30,256 nucleotides of DNA from DASTQL01 sp035761805 (GTDB lineage Bacteria; Actinomycetota; Actinomycetes; Jiangellales; Jiangellaceae), in assembly GCA_035761805.1 (NCBI GenBank), contig DASTQL010000082.1, positions 1 through 30,256 of the forward strand. Reading direction: 5' to 3'. Shown here one piece after another: positions 7,533 through 15,210 of this stretch. Every line of letters begins with the position of its first letter. Positions within the stretch are counted from its first letter, which is position 1. The notes under the pieces were generated by a model. That model did no database searches. It had not been told where the DNA came from and was given only the letters and a program-made list of their open reading frames with translations. The translations under genes were made by a program, and so were the position numbers.

Positions 7533-8252
7533 ATGACGACTGCGCCGCAGACCGCCCGGGAGATCGCCCGGGCCGAGATCACCGCGCGGATCCTGGACAC
7601 CGCTCGCGCCCACCTGGCCGAGCACGGAGCCGCCGGGTTGTCCCTGCGCGCGGTGGCGCGTGACCTCGGGATGGTGTCGTCCGCCGTCTACCGCTACGTG
7701 CCGAGCCGGGACGACCTGCTCACCCGCCTCATCACCGAGGCCTTCGACGCGCTGGGCGCCGCCGTCGAACGAGCCGAGGCACGGGTAGCCCGTGAGGACG
7801 TGCAGGGCCGCTGGCGGGCCACCTGCCGGGCCGTACGGAAGTGGGCCCTCGCGTATCCGCACGAGTACGCCCTCGTCTACGGCACGCCGGTGCCAGGCTA
7901 CGAGGCACCGGAGGTGACGACGGGGCCGGCCTGGCGGGTGCCGCGCGTCCTGATCCGTCTGCTCGCGGACCTGGTCGTGGCCGATCAGGACTCCGCACGG
8001 CGACTGCCCACGCCGCCCGCGCCGCCGGCGGCCATGCGGGCGGTCCGACCACTGCGTGCCAAGACGCCGGCGGCCGTGCCCGACGACGTCCTGCTGGCCG
8101 GCGTGCTCGCCTGGACCGCGCTCTTCGGGCTGGTTTCCTTCGAGCTGTTCGGCCACTTCCACGGCGTCGTCGACGAGCGCAGCTCGCTGCGCCAGGCCTT
8201 CTTCGACACCGAGGTCGACCGGTTGGCCGGCCTGCTGGGCCTACCTGCGTGA
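7533..8252 (+). CDS. TetR/AcrR-family transcriptional regulator with WHG-type C-terminal domain
   Basis: A 239-residue repressor-type protein. The N-terminal TetR helix-turn-helix is clear at about 16-60: ILDTARAHLAEHGAAGLSLR, then AVARDLGMVSSAVYRYVPSR, followed by DDLLTRLI. The C-terminal ligand-binding part has the WALAYPHEYALVYGTPVPGY pattern of the WHG group common in actinobacteria. ATG 7533 is chosen as it starts just ahead of the HTH domain. The gene is divergent from the NAD(P)-binding gene, and a repeated element precedes it, suggesting autoregulation plus control of the neighbour. The ligand is unknown. Confidence 0.92.
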   Translation: MTTAPQTAREIARAEITARILDTARAHLAEHGAAGLSLRAVARDLGMVSSAVYRYVPSRDDLLTRLITEAFDALGAAVERAEARVAREDVQGRWRATCRAVRKWALAYPHEYALVYGTPVPGYEAPEVTTGPAWRVPRVLIRLLADLVVADQDSARRLPTPPAPPAAMRAVRPLRAKTPAAVPDDVLLAGVLAWTALFGLVSFELFGHFHGVVDERSSLRQAFFDTEVDRLAGLLGLPA

Positions 8253-8273
8253 CCCGGTCGGGCAGCCGCCGAG

Positions 8274-8299
8274 CCGGCGTACGGGCGACCTGACGCCGG
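8274..8299. terminator. Bidirectional hairpin between convergent tetR and PPOX genes
   Basis: CCGGCGT (8274-8280) and ACGCCGG (8293-8299) are perfect 7-bp arms around a 12-nt loop, lying exactly between the stop codons of the two converging genes. No T-run is present. Confidence 0.5.
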
Positions 8300-8734
8300 T
8301 CAGTGCAGCGAGGACGGCGGGCGCACCGCCACGAAGCGCCGACCCGAGACCTCCGTCGGGTGCACCCGGACGAACCACTGTTTGGGGTGGGAGCTCCAGG
8401 GGACCAACGGGAGCTCCTCCGCCCTTTCTATGTCGCCGAAGCGCTCCAGCCGCTCGGGAACGCCCTTGACCACGACGCTCCACGCCTCGCCGAAGGACCG
8501 GTCGTAGCCGTCGGCCTCCACGGCCACGCGGCCGGACACGACGGAGGCCGCGAGCTTGGTGCCCTCCCCCGTCGCGAAGACCAGGGTCCGCTCGTCGACC
8601 ACGGCGTTCACCGGGAAGATCTCGAGGTCGTCCCCGACGGCGACGGCGAGCCTGACCACGTCCGCCGTCGACAGCAGCTGCCAGCACGCCGCTTCGTCGA
8701 GGATGGTCATTCCGGTGCGAGGATCGGTAGCCAT
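8300..8734 (-). CDS. Pyridoxamine 5'-phosphate oxidase-fold (PPOX) flavin/F420-binding protein
   Basis: A 144-residue small split-barrel protein. MTILDEAACWQLLSTADVVR followed by LAVAVGDDLEIFPVNAVVDE is the characteristic opening of the actinobacterial PPOX group (short helix, then the first barrel strands). The ending HPKQWFVRVHPTEVSGRRF is also typical. Members bind FMN, F420 or haem-related molecules; which one cannot be decided here, and a genuine pyridoxamine oxidase role is unlikely. ATG 8734 is used. A box CATAGT (plus-strand 8740-8745) ends 5 nt before the start, so the mRNA may be leaderless. It converges with tetR. Confidence 0.85.
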   Translation of the reverse strand: MATDPRTGMTILDEAACWQLLSTADVVRLAVAVGDDLEIFPVNAVVDERTLVFATGEGTKLAASVVSGRVAVEADGYDRSFGEAWSVVVKGVPERLERFGDIERAEELPLVPWSSHPKQWFVRVHPTEVSGRRFVAVRPPSSLH

Positions 8735-8816
8735 GCCCCACTATGCGGTCGCGGGCCACCGCCCGGCCAGGGTCTTCGGGCCGTGCCTGGACAGGGGACT
8801 TCCGACCCGACGGGGT

Positions 8817-8822
8817 TAGCCT
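8817..8822 (+). promoter_or_regulatory. Candidate -10 box for the 8854 gene
   Basis: TAGCCT fits the actinobacterial TANNNT -10 pattern and lies 31 nt before the ATG at 8854. I see no convincing -35 at the usual spacing. Confidence 0.3.
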
Positions 8823-8853
8823 GCCCGCAGCGACGGCGGCGGGAGCAGTGAGC

Positions 8854-9576
8854 ATGACCGGCTGGCAGGGCGACCAGGCCCCGCGTGCGGACACCGACCC
8901 GATCTGGGCGACCGCGACCGGGAGGAACGCGACCGGAGGAGCGACGACCGGTCCCGGGGACGCCCCACCCCGGGCGACCGGGGGAGCGGACACCGCGACG
9001 AACACCACCGCCGCCATCCCGCGCCCGGCCGACCCGGTGTCCTCCCGCGAGGAACAGCCGCCACCTCCCGTACGGCGGCGTCGCCGGCCCTGGGCGTGGA
9101 TCGCACTCACGACGCTGCTCGTGCTGGCGTTGGCGGGTTCATCCGCTCTCGCCGCGTACCTGTGGCAGACGACCACGGCGTGGCAGTCCGAGACCGAGCG
9201 CGTGGAGGCGGTGGCCGCCGGCCTGCAGGCGGAGCGCGACGAGCTTGCTGCCGAGCTGGACCAGTCCACCCGTGACCTCGCGGCCACCGACCAGCAGCTA
9301 CGGGAGGCGCAGGACCGGATCAGGGAGCTGGCTGGGGAGAAGGCGCAGACCGCGGACGAGCGCGAGGTCGCCCGCCTGCTCGTCACCAGCGTTGCCGACG
9401 TGGCCACCCAGCTGGAGACGTGCGTCCGCGGCCAGGACCAGCTGATCACCGCACTGTCGGACCTCGAGGCCTACGACCCGGAGTCGGTGGTGCAGTACGC
9501 GGAGTCGGTGCGCGCCGCCTGCACGCAGGCGTTGCGCGGGAACGAGGAGCTCCAGCGGATCGTGGGTGCGGAGTGA
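8854..9576 (+). CDS. Single-pass membrane protein with external coiled coil, function unknown
   Basis: A 240-residue protein in three parts: a Thr/Gly/Pro/Ala-rich, low-complexity cytoplasmic N-terminus (1-75) ending in a basic RRRRR cluster, one membrane helix at about 80-103, and an extracytoplasmic coiled coil (about 108-165, e.g. LQAERDELAAELDQSTRDLA). A C-terminal alpha-helical part contains two cysteines (CVRGQ, ACTQ). By the positive-inside rule the C-terminus is outside. ATG 8854 has GGGAG 8 nt upstream; a GTG two codons earlier is too close to it. The protease gene follows after 18 nt, probably in one operon. No family was recognised. Confidence 0.8.
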   Translation: MTGWQGDQAPRADTDPIWATATGRNATGGATTGPGDAPPRATGGADTATNTTAAIPRPADPVSSREEQPPPPVRRRRRPWAWIALTTLLVLALAGSSALAAYLWQTTTAWQSETERVEAVAAGLQAERDELAAELDQSTRDLAATDQQLREAQDRIRELAGEKAQTADEREVARLLVTSVADVATQLETCVRGQDQLITALSDLEAYDPESVVQYAESVRAACTQALRGNEELQRIVGAE

Positions 9577-9594
9577 ACCGGGGGTGATCATCGC

Positions 9595-10332
9595 GTGAGG
9601 AGGACGGTCGCCCTGGTGGTCGCCGTCGCGGCCGCGGTGGCGTCGTCCGGTTGCGCGCTGCGTGACGAGCTGCCCGACTTCCCGGAGGCCGCACCCGTCG
9701 TGACGGCCGCCCCGACCGACCCGGGTCGCCCGGATGCCGCGCCGACCACGCTGTCACCCGACGGCTTCCGTACGACGGAGCGGGTGGCCGTACGGATCCG
9801 CAACGTGGGCTGTGGCGGGGTGGGCGTCGGCAGTGGCTTCGCCGTCGGCGAGAACGTCCTCGTCACCAACCGCCACGTCGTGGCCGGGGCCGACACGCTC
9901 CAGCTGAGCACGTACGACGGGCAGGACGTGCTGGTGGAGACGGCCGGCTCGGCCGTGGTAGCCGACCTGGCCCTCGTCCGGACCAAGGAGGCGCTCCCTG
10001 CGGCCGTCACGCTCGCCCCCGCCGACCCGGCGGTGGGCGACCGGGTCGAGGTCGTCGGCTACCCCGGCGGAGGCCGCCTGACGTCCAGCACGGGTCACGT
10101 CCTCGCCTACCAGGACGACCCGCTCGGGGCGAACGCCGGCCGCGTCATGGTGACCGACGCCGAGGCCCGGCCGGGCTCGTCGGGGAGCCCCGTGTACGAC
10201 CACGAAGGCCGGGTCGTCGGCGTGGTCTACGCCGCCAGCAGTGCGGGCGACGCGGCCCTCGCCGTGCCCGTCACGACGCTGCAGCAGCTGCTCGAGTCGG
10301 CCAGCTTCGACGCCGATGCACCCTGTGACTGA
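9595..10332 (+). CDS. Trypsin-like serine protease, exported (probable lipoprotein)
   Basis: A 245-residue protease-fold protein starting at GTG 9595 with a GGGGGTGA ribosome-binding site. The hydrophobic signal ends AVASSGC with Cys20. The lipobox is imperfect because Ser occupies the usual Leu position, so simple secretion is also possible. The catalytic triad is readable: His94 in VTNRHVVAG, Asp124 in VADLALVR and Ser196 in PGSSGSPVYD. This is the HtrA/Do-like S1 core, without a PDZ domain or the long trypsin loops. Two free-standing cysteines are C73 and the penultimate residue. It probably acts outside the membrane next to the coiled-coil protein encoded upstream; the substrate is unknown. 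Confidence 0.88.
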   Translation: MRRTVALVVAVAAAVASSGCALRDELPDFPEAAPVVTAAPTDPGRPDAAPTTLSPDGFRTTERVAVRIRNVGCGGVGVGSGFAVGENVLVTNRHVVAGADTLQLSTYDGQDVLVETAGSAVVADLALVRTKEALPAAVTLAPADPAVGDRVEVVGYPGGGRLTSSTGHVLAYQDDPLGANAGRVMVTDAEARPGSSGSPVYDHEGRVVGVVYAASSAGDAALAVPVTTLQQLLESASFDADAPCD

Positions 10333-10347
10333 CCCGTAGGGCGGGTC
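10331..10347 (+). terminator. Small hairpin after protease gene
   Basis: GACCCG (10331-10336) and CGGGTC (10342-10347) form a 6-bp stem with a 5-nt loop overlapping the protease stop codon. The next gene begins 12 nt later, so this may be a weak terminator or chance. Confidence 0.25.
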
Positions 10348-10359
10348 ACCTGTCGCACA

Positions 10360-11001
10360 ATGGTGCGCGTGACCGAGGTACCGGAGCCCCACCGACCGCT
10401 GCGGCCGCAGCTGCGCGGGAACTGGGACGACCTGACCGGGGAGGCCGACCCGGCCGACCGGACCGCGGTGGCGCACGCGACCGCCGCCGCGGTCGTGCGT
10501 GCCGGACGCGAGGGGGACGCCGACCCCGCACGCACCAGCCGGCTCGTCTGCCTGGTGGACGAGGTGGGGCTCGACGAGCTGGCCGAGCTGTGGCAGGACA
10601 GCGAGGCTGACACGCTGCCGGGAACCCTGTGGTCGCTGTACCTGCTGCGCACCTGGCTGCACCGGGACGGAGTCGAGGCAGCGCGGCTCTTCGACGCCGG
10701 TCGGTTCGTGGCCGAGGTGTCGAGTGCCGTGGCGGGGGTGGCCGAGCCACCCGGACCCGACGAGGTGGCGGCGCTCGGTGACGCGGTGCTGACGAGCGCC
10801 TTCGACGGTGACTTCGCGGTGGCCCTGGAGAGAGCCGGGGCGTTCTGCCGGGTCATCTCCGCCGGTCGCGCTCACGTCGCGGACGCGGAGCCGGACCCCG
10901 AGGCCGGCGAGCGGCTCACCCGGCTGGCCGGGGGCAACCTGCGGATGGCCGAGCAGCTCGAGCACGCCGCGCAGCTCTGGCGGCGCGACGCCCTGGTGTG
11001 A
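10360..11001 (+). CDS. Conserved hypothetical protein, function unknown
   Basis: A 213-residue soluble, acidic, Ala/Glu/Asp/Leu-rich protein, probably mostly alpha-helical. It shows no signal peptide, membrane segment or enzyme motif. A recognisable conserved-looking core is TLPGTLWSLYLLRTWLHRDG. The start is uncertain: ATG 10360, GTG 10363 and GTG 10369 are all in frame with no Shine-Dalgarno. CACAAT at 10356-10361 could be a -10 box for a leaderless transcript starting at GTG 10369, which would shorten the protein by 3 residues. It lies 27 nt after the protease gene in the same direction, but its possible own promoter makes operon membership doubtful. Confidence 0.7.
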   Translation: MVRVTEVPEPHRPLRPQLRGNWDDLTGEADPADRTAVAHATAAAVVRAGREGDADPARTSRLVCLVDEVGLDELAELWQDSEADTLPGTLWSLYLLRTWLHRDGVEAARLFDAGRFVAEVSSAVAGVAEPPGPDEVAALGDAVLTSAFDGDFAVALERAGAFCRVISAGRAHVADAEPDPEAGERLTRLAGGNLRMAEQLEHAAQLWRRDALV

Positions 11002-11050
11002 CCGGATCGGGGGTGGGCCCGCCCTGGCACCCGGTCGAATGTGACGAGCG

Positions 11051-11097
11051 CCTCACCCCGCGTCCGGCGCACGGTGGGAACACCGCCGGCGGTGAGG
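11051..11097 (+). terminator. Three-part stem-loop with GGAA tetraloop after 10360-11001
   Basis: Nested stems: CCTCACC (11051-11057) with GGTGAGG (11091-11097), CCGG (11064-11067) with CCGG (11086-11089), and CGGTG/CACCG (11072-11076, 11081-11085) closing a GGAA loop. TAGTTTCGT follows, a modest T content. It can serve as a terminator 50 nt after the preceding gene. The same bases also carry the candidate ECF promoter. Confidence 0.4.
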
Positions 11098-11102
11098 TAG
11101 TT
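11076..11102 (+). promoter_or_regulatory. Candidate ECF (SigR/SigH-like) promoter
   Basis: GGGAACA (11076-11082), 17 nt, then GTT (11100-11102) fits the GGGAAYA-N16/17-GTT pattern known for SigR (Streptomyces) and SigH (Mycobacterium). If used, it would give a leader of about 200 nt before the ATG at 11312. The rest of 11103-11311 has no gene. It holds one further hairpin (CACCGT 11242-11247 with ACGGTG 11254-11259) and no riboswitch class I can recognise. Confidence 0.3.
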
Positions 11103-11311
11103 TCGTCCCTGGCGACAGCCCTCCGGGGTCCTCGCCTGGGCGTCGGACCGCGGTAGCCCCGGGTCCCACTCTTCGCCGCCACGAGCGGCCGATGCGCCGT
11201 GAGGCGCTCCCGGTCCGGCGTCCCTCAACTCACTCGCGGCACACCGTCGCGGCACGGTGCTAGGCCTTCCTACTCAGGACGAGCACCCGTGCCCGGGTGG
11301 ACCATGCAGGC

Positions 11312-12412
11312 ATGAGAACCGAGCACGACCCGCACGCTGCAGCGCCCACGGGCGCGCATCCCGCGCCGGCGGCGCCGGTCACCGACCCGCGCGTGGGAGC
11401 CGTCCTGCGAGGGCTCGTCGCCGACGGCACCCTGGCTCCCGACCAGGCGGCCGCCGTGGAGAGCGCCATCGCCCCGCTCCTGCCGGCCACGCCGCCCTCG
11501 GGGGCACCGGCACCGACGGAGGCGACCGGAGCCGGCCGACCGGCCGCCCCCGCGCTGCGCACCCGGCTGGCCGAGATCGCCGGCTACGTCGGTGCCGCTC
11601 TGGTGGTCGGGGCAGCGCTCTTCTTCGTCTCCGAGCAGTGGGACGAGCTCTCGACCGGCGGGCGGATCGGGATCCTGGCGGGCATCGCGGCAGCACTCGC
11701 GATCGCCGCCCTCGCCGTCGTCGTCACCGCGCCCGGCCGGACGGCCATGGTGCGATCCAGGGACGAGCCCGTACGCCGGCGGCTGGTCAGCACCCTGGTC
11801 ACCGGCGCGGCCGCCGCCGCCGCCTTCGCCGTCGGCGTGGCCCTCGAGGCCGGGACCGCTTCCGAGCAGGTGACCGTCCTGGTCGCCGCCCTGAGCGGCC
11901 TGGCCGTCGTGGCGCTGGGCTATGTCGTCGCCCCGTCGTTGGTTGGGCAGCTCGGCGCCGCCGGCGCGGCTGCCGTCGCCACCACCGCCGTCGTCGGCCT
12001 CGGCGACGAGGCGCGCCCCTACCAGGTCGGTCTCGGTCTCCTCCTTCTCGGCGTGGCCTGGGCGATCCTGGTCGCCCTGGGCGCGATCCGGGAGCGCGTC
12101 GCCGGGACACTGATCGCCGGCGGGCTGGCCCTCCTCGGAGCCCAACTTCTCTACGTCGACGACGGCTCCCGTCCCTGGTCGTACGTGCTCACGCTGCTCG
12201 TCGTCCTCGCGGCCTTCGCCACGTACACGAGGTGGCCATCCTGGCCCCTGCTCGGCGTCGGCGTCGTCGGGGCGACCGTGCTGGTGCCCGAGTTCCTCAG
12301 CGACGTCACAGGGGGCTCGCTGGGGGTCAGCGGGGTCATGCTGGCGGCCGGGTTGGCGCTGCTGGCGTCCAGCGCGGTCGGGCTGCGCCTCCGCCGCGAG
12401 GCGTCGTCCTGA
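11312..12412 (+). CDS. Multi-pass membrane protein, DUF2157-like, function unknown
   Basis: A 366-residue integral membrane protein. After a 90-residue Pro/Ala-rich soluble N-terminus (with a short helical segment PRVGAVLRGLVADGTLAPDQ, as in DUF2157-type proteins) come about ten closely packed hydrophobic segments. The first is IAGYVGAALVVGAALFFVS, a motif common to this group. No catalytic residues are evident and the role is unknown. ATG 11312 is preferred; GTG 11297 would add only 5 residues, and neither has a strong Shine-Dalgarno. The gene stands alone, downstream of an unusually long gene-free leader. Confidence 0.75.
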   Translation: MRTEHDPHAAAPTGAHPAPAAPVTDPRVGAVLRGLVADGTLAPDQAAAVESAIAPLLPATPPSGAPAPTEATGAGRPAAPALRTRLAEIAGYVGAALVVGAALFFVSEQWDELSTGGRIGILAGIAAALAIAALAVVVTAPGRTAMVRSRDEPVRRRLVSTLVTGAAAAAAFAVGVALEAGTASEQVTVLVAALSGLAVVALGYVVAPSLVGQLGAAGAAAVATTAVVGLGDEARPYQVGLGLLLLGVAWAILVALGAIRERVAGTLIAGGLALLGAQLLYVDDGSRPWSYVLTLLVVLAAFATYTRWPSWPLLGVGVVGATVLVPEFLSDVTGGSLGVSGVMLAAGLALLASSAVGLRLRREASS

Positions 12413-12452
12413 CCTCGTCCCGACCACTTCCCGACCACGTCCTGAACTCGGA

Positions 12453-12473
12453 CCGGCCTCGTACGGGGGCCGG
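12453..12473. terminator. Hairpin between convergent membrane-protein and zincin genes
   Basis: CCGGCC (12453-12458) and GGCCGG (12468-12473) form a 6-bp perfect stem with a 9-nt loop in the 90-nt gap between two converging genes; a bidirectional terminator is likely but has no T-run. Confidence 0.4.
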
Positions 12474-12502
12474 GGACCGAAGCCCGGGCCGAGGCGCCGC
12501 CC

Positions 12503-12853
12503 TCAGCCCCACCCCAGCTCGTGCAGGCGGGCGTCGTCGATCCCGAAGTGGTGCGCCACCTCGTGGACCACGGTGACGAGGACCTCCTCGACCACGTCGT
12601 CGTACGTGTCGCAGATCCGGAGGATCGGCCGGCGGAACAGGCGGATCGTGTCGGGGAGGACCCCCGCGTACCAGCCGTCGCGCTCGGTGATCGGAGTGCC
12701 CTCGTAGAGGCCGAGCAGCTCGGGCTCGCCCTCGGGCGAGTCGTCCTCGACGAGCACGACGACGTTGTCCATCAGGCGTGCCAGCTCGTCGGGGATCTCG
12801 TCCAGCGCCTCGGACACGAGCTCCTCGAACTCGGCCTCGCCCACGTCCAGCAC
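12503..12853 (-). CDS. Small zincin-type metallopeptidase family protein
   Basis: A 116-residue protein of the Zincin_1 (former DUF1025) family. It opens with FEELVSEALDEIPDELARLM, then has the central strands NVVVLVEDD, and the zinc-binding HExxH in VVHEVAHHFGIDD (His97, Glu98, His101). Family members are cytoplasmic, compact, and look like minimal metzincins; peptidase activity has not been well shown. The start is GTG 12853, which gives the usual length of about 115-120 residues. A GTG three codons in is also possible. It is a single-gene unit, transcribed divergently from the metallophosphoesterase gene 80 nt away. Confidence 0.88.
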   Translation of the reverse strand: MLDVGEAEFEELVSEALDEIPDELARLMDNVVVLVEDDSPEGEPELLGLYEGTPITERDGWYAGVLPDTIRLFRRPILRICDTYDDVVEEVLVTVVHEVAHHFGIDDARLHELGWG

Positions 12854-12933
12854 GTCGCCCAGTGTGCCGCCCGTCGGCCCCTCCCGAGGGGTCGAGGCCG
12901 CGCGACGTGGTCGGACTGTGTTACCAACCTGGG

Positions 12934-14505
12934 GTGAGCGAGGCCGCGACCGCGACCCCCGCCGGGGCTCCGGGCCCCCCTGCCGCGGAGGACGACACCC
13001 GGCAGGCAGCGGCGCCGCGCCCCCGGTGGTGGGCTCGGCGCGGGGTCTCGCTGGGGATCGCAGCGGTCGTCGGGCTGCTCGGCGCCTGGCTCGCGCTGCT
13101 CGTGGCCGGGACGTCGACGGCGACCGTCGGACCGCTCCAGGTCGAGGGCGGCTTCGTCCCGGCGTTCACCGGGGAGACCGTGGTCGCAGTCGACCCGGTC
13201 GGCACCCTCGTGGTGGACAGCCACGACGCGCCCTTCGCCATCCGGCTGCGAGTCACCGCCGTGGACCCTGCAGGGGTACGCGCCCTGGTGGACGACCCGA
13301 GCTCGCTGTCGACCCTCGACGACGCCCTGCTGGACGACCTGGGCACGGTGCTGCGTGACGCCGCCGTCCGCTCGGCCGTCGTTGCCACGCTCGGCGGAGC
13401 CGTGCTCGGACTGATGGTGCTCCGCTCCTGGCGGCGGGCACTGCTCAGCGGCGCCGTCGCCCTCGGCCTGGTCGGCGGGTCGTACGGGATCGCGTGGGCC
13501 ACCTACGACCAGGATGCCGCCCTGACGCCCCGCTTCACCGGCCTGCTCGCCACAGCCCCGGCCGTCGTGGGCAGCGTGCAGGACATCGCAACGAACTTCG
13601 ACGCCTATGCCGAACAGCTGGCAGCCATCGTCACCAACGTCGGCAAGCTGTACGACACGGCCGCCGCCCTGCCCACCTTCGCGCCTGGCGACGACTCCGT
13701 ACGGGTGCTGCACGTCTCCGACCTGCACCTCAACCCGGCGGCCTGGGACGTCGTCTCCGCCGTCGTGGAGCAGTACGACATCGACGTGGTCGTGGACTCC
13801 GGCGACATCGCCGACCACGGCACCGCACCCGAGAGCCGCTACGTCGAGGGGATCAGTCGGGTCGGCGCACCGTACGTCTTCGTCCGCGGGAACCACGACT
13901 CGATCCTCACCGAGGCGGCGGTGGCCGCCCAGCCCAACGCGATCGTGCTCTCCGACGAGGTCGAAGAGGTGGCCGGCCTGCGCTTCCTGGGGGCACCGGA
14001 CCCGCGCTTCACCCCCGACCAGAGGACCCGGGGCACGGCGAGCGAGGACCTCCGGGCCGCGAGCGAGGAGCTCGCCGAGCTGGCGGCCGAGGTCGAGCCA
14101 CCCGTGGACGTCCTCGTCTTCCACGACCCCACGCATGCCGAGCTGATGGACGGGACCACCCCGCTGCTGCTGGCCGGCCACGTCCACCGCCGCCGGACGA
14201 TCGTGCTGCCCGAGGGCACCCGGGTCATGGTGCAGGGCTCGACCGGTGGCGCCGGCCTACGGGCGCTCGAGGGCGAGGAGCCCACGCCGGTGACGCTCTC
14301 CGTCCTGTACCTCGACCGGGAGACCGGGCTGATGCAGGCCTGGGACGACATCACGCTGGGTGGCCTGGGTCTCACGTCTGCCGAGATCCGCCGGCACCTG
14401 GCCGACGAGCCGGGTGAGGGGGAGCTCGACGAGATCGGCGACGAGGCCGGCGGCGACGGTGCGGGAGGTGACGCGACCGCGCCGGGGACCCGCACGCCCG
14501 GGTAG
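12934..14505 (+). CDS. Membrane-anchored metallophosphoesterase
   Basis: A 523-residue protein. A Pro/Ala-rich start is followed by a membrane helix (about 38-58), an approximately 85-residue loop, two more helices (about 147-163 and 170-188), then the catalytic domain from about 255. Calcineurin-like motifs are complete: SDLH (262-265), SGDIAD (289-294), GNHD (319-322), His397 in VFHDP and GHVH (415-418). These bind two metal ions. With three helices and a basic N-terminus inside, the catalytic domain should face outwards. The acidic Gly/Glu/Asp tail is low complexity. The start is GTG 12934 with no good Shine-Dalgarno. The substrate is unknown. Confidence 0.88.
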   Translation: MSEAATATPAGAPGPPAAEDDTRQAAAPRPRWWARRGVSLGIAAVVGLLGAWLALLVAGTSTATVGPLQVEGGFVPAFTGETVVAVDPVGTLVVDSHDAPFAIRLRVTAVDPAGVRALVDDPSSLSTLDDALLDDLGTVLRDAAVRSAVVATLGGAVLGLMVLRSWRRALLSGAVALGLVGGSYGIAWATYDQDAALTPRFTGLLATAPAVVGSVQDIATNFDAYAEQLAAIVTNVGKLYDTAAALPTFAPGDDSVRVLHVSDLHLNPAAWDVVSAVVEQYDIDVVVDSGDIADHGTAPESRYVEGISRVGAPYVFVRGNHDSILTEAAVAAQPNAIVLSDEVEEVAGLRFLGAPDPRFTPDQRTRGTASEDLRAASEELAELAAEVEPPVDVLVFHDPTHAELMDGTTPLLLAGHVHRRRTIVLPEGTRVMVQGSTGGAGLRALEGEEPTPVTLSVLYLDRETGLMQAWDDITLGGLGLTSAEIRRHLADEPGEGELDEIGDEAGGDGAGGDATAPGTRTPG

Positions 14506-14520
14506 CGACCCCGGTCCAAT

Positions 14521-14550
14521 TTGGCCGCATCGCGCCGCAGAGCCTATGCT
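14521..14550 (+). promoter_or_regulatory. Promoter for tRNA-Glu/tRNA-Asp
   Basis: TTGGCC (14521-14526) and TATGCT (14545-14550), spaced 18 nt, resemble a housekeeping sigma promoter; the tRNA-Glu gene starts 53 nt after the -10 box. Confidence 0.55.
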
Positions 14551-14603
14551 GCACCGGTCCCCGACGGCGACGAGCCGTGGGCCGAACCGATCACGTCGGG
14601 CAC

Positions 14604-14676
14604 GCCCTCATCGTCTAGCGGCCTAGGACTCCGCCCTTTCAAGGCGGCAGCACGGGTTCGAATCCCGTTGGGGGCA
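14604..14676 (+). tRNA. tRNA-Glu (anticodon TTC)
   Basis: A 73-nt cloverleaf. The acceptor stem pairs GCCCTCA with TGGGGGC, and the discriminator base is A. The anticodon stem CCGCC/GGCGG encloses CTTTCAA with TTC at 14638-14640. The T-arm GGGTTCGAATCCC is canonical. CCA is not encoded. tRNA-Asp follows after 36 nt, presumably cotranscribed. Confidence 0.96.
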
Positions 14677-14712
14677 CGACCATCCCGCTCCGGTAGGGTG
14701 GTCGCCGCACGA

Positions 14713-14787
14713 GGTCCTGTGGAGCAGCTCGGAGTGCTCGCCGCCCTGTCAAGGCGGAGGTCGCGGGTTCAAGTCCCGTCAGGACCG
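14713..14787 (+). tRNA. tRNA-Asp (anticodon GTC)
   Basis: A 75-nt cloverleaf. The acceptor stem pairs GGTCCTG with CAGGACC, and the discriminator is G. Anticodon stem CCGCC/GGCGG with loop CTGTCAA reads GTC, the aspartate anticodon. T-arm GCGGGTTCAAGTCCCGT. CCA is not encoded. A GC-rich hairpin follows at 14803. Confidence 0.96.
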
Positions 14788-14802
14788 CCCACACATCCGT
14801 CC

Positions 14803-14817
14803 CGCCTCATCGAGGCG
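14803..14817 (+). terminator. Hairpin after tRNA-Asp
   Basis: CGCCTC (14803-14808) and GAGGCG (14812-14817) with a 3-nt loop, 16 nt after tRNA-Asp. No T-run. It probably ends the tRNA transcript. Confidence 0.4.
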
Positions 14818-14900
14818 TGGAACGCCGACGTCCACCGCCGATCGGCCACCTGCGGGGAACCGAGAGCGTCGTCGCGAGGTCCAGTACCCCCGACCGCAAC

Positions 14901-15158
14901 ATGGTGCTGGCGCACGTGGTGGCCGCGCTCGCCGTCGCCGCCCTGCTCGCCGGCGCCGAGGCCGCCGTCTGGGCGCTGGCCGGCCTGTCCTCGACGCTCC
15001 TGCTCACGCTCGCACGTCGGCTCGTCGGCGGGCTACCCGCCGAACCGACGTCGACCCCGCCGCGCCCGACTCCCGCCCCGGCGCGCCGTCCGTACGGCGT
15101 GGTGCGGTGCCGCGCCGTGACCCGCCGGGGTCCCCCGGTCGTCGGCGTCACCACCTGA
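14901..15158 (+). CDS. Small membrane-associated hypothetical protein
   Basis: An 85-residue protein from ATG 14901. It opens with a hydrophobic stretch (MVLAHVVAALAVAALLAGAE, then AAVWALAGLSSTLLLTLARR), probably one or two membrane helices. A Pro/Thr-rich linker and a basic tail RRPYGVVRCRAVTRRGPPVV follow. The family is not recognised, though the tail looks conserved rather than random. An upstream in-frame GTG (14817) would add 28 residues but has a poorly placed ribosome-binding site and overlaps the tRNA terminator hairpin. It lies just ahead of the copper genes and may belong with them. Confidence 0.6.
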   Translation: MVLAHVVAALAVAALLAGAEAAVWALAGLSSTLLLTLARRLVGGLPAEPTSTPPRPTPAPARRPYGVVRCRAVTRRGPPVVGVTT

Positions 15159-15210
15159 CCCGACCTGACCACCGTCACCGGGCGCCGTCCGGCCCCGACG
15201 AGACGAATCG

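Noticed and set aside
11103..11311. Possible riboswitch or T-box in the long leader
   Set aside because: No T-box TGGNACCGCG core, cobalamin, TPP, SAM, glycine, ydaO or yybP consensus could be recognised; kept only as a structured leader candidate.
12772..14187. Long minus-strand open frame opposite the metallophosphoesterase gene
   Set aside because: Low-complexity Gly/Arg/Asp/Val-rich translation with no family motif; it is a shadow of a plus-strand gene with complete catalytic motifs.
14604..14787. Integration site (attachment-site duplication) at the tRNA genes
   Set aside because: No repeated tRNA 3' end and no integrase or recombinase were seen within the window.
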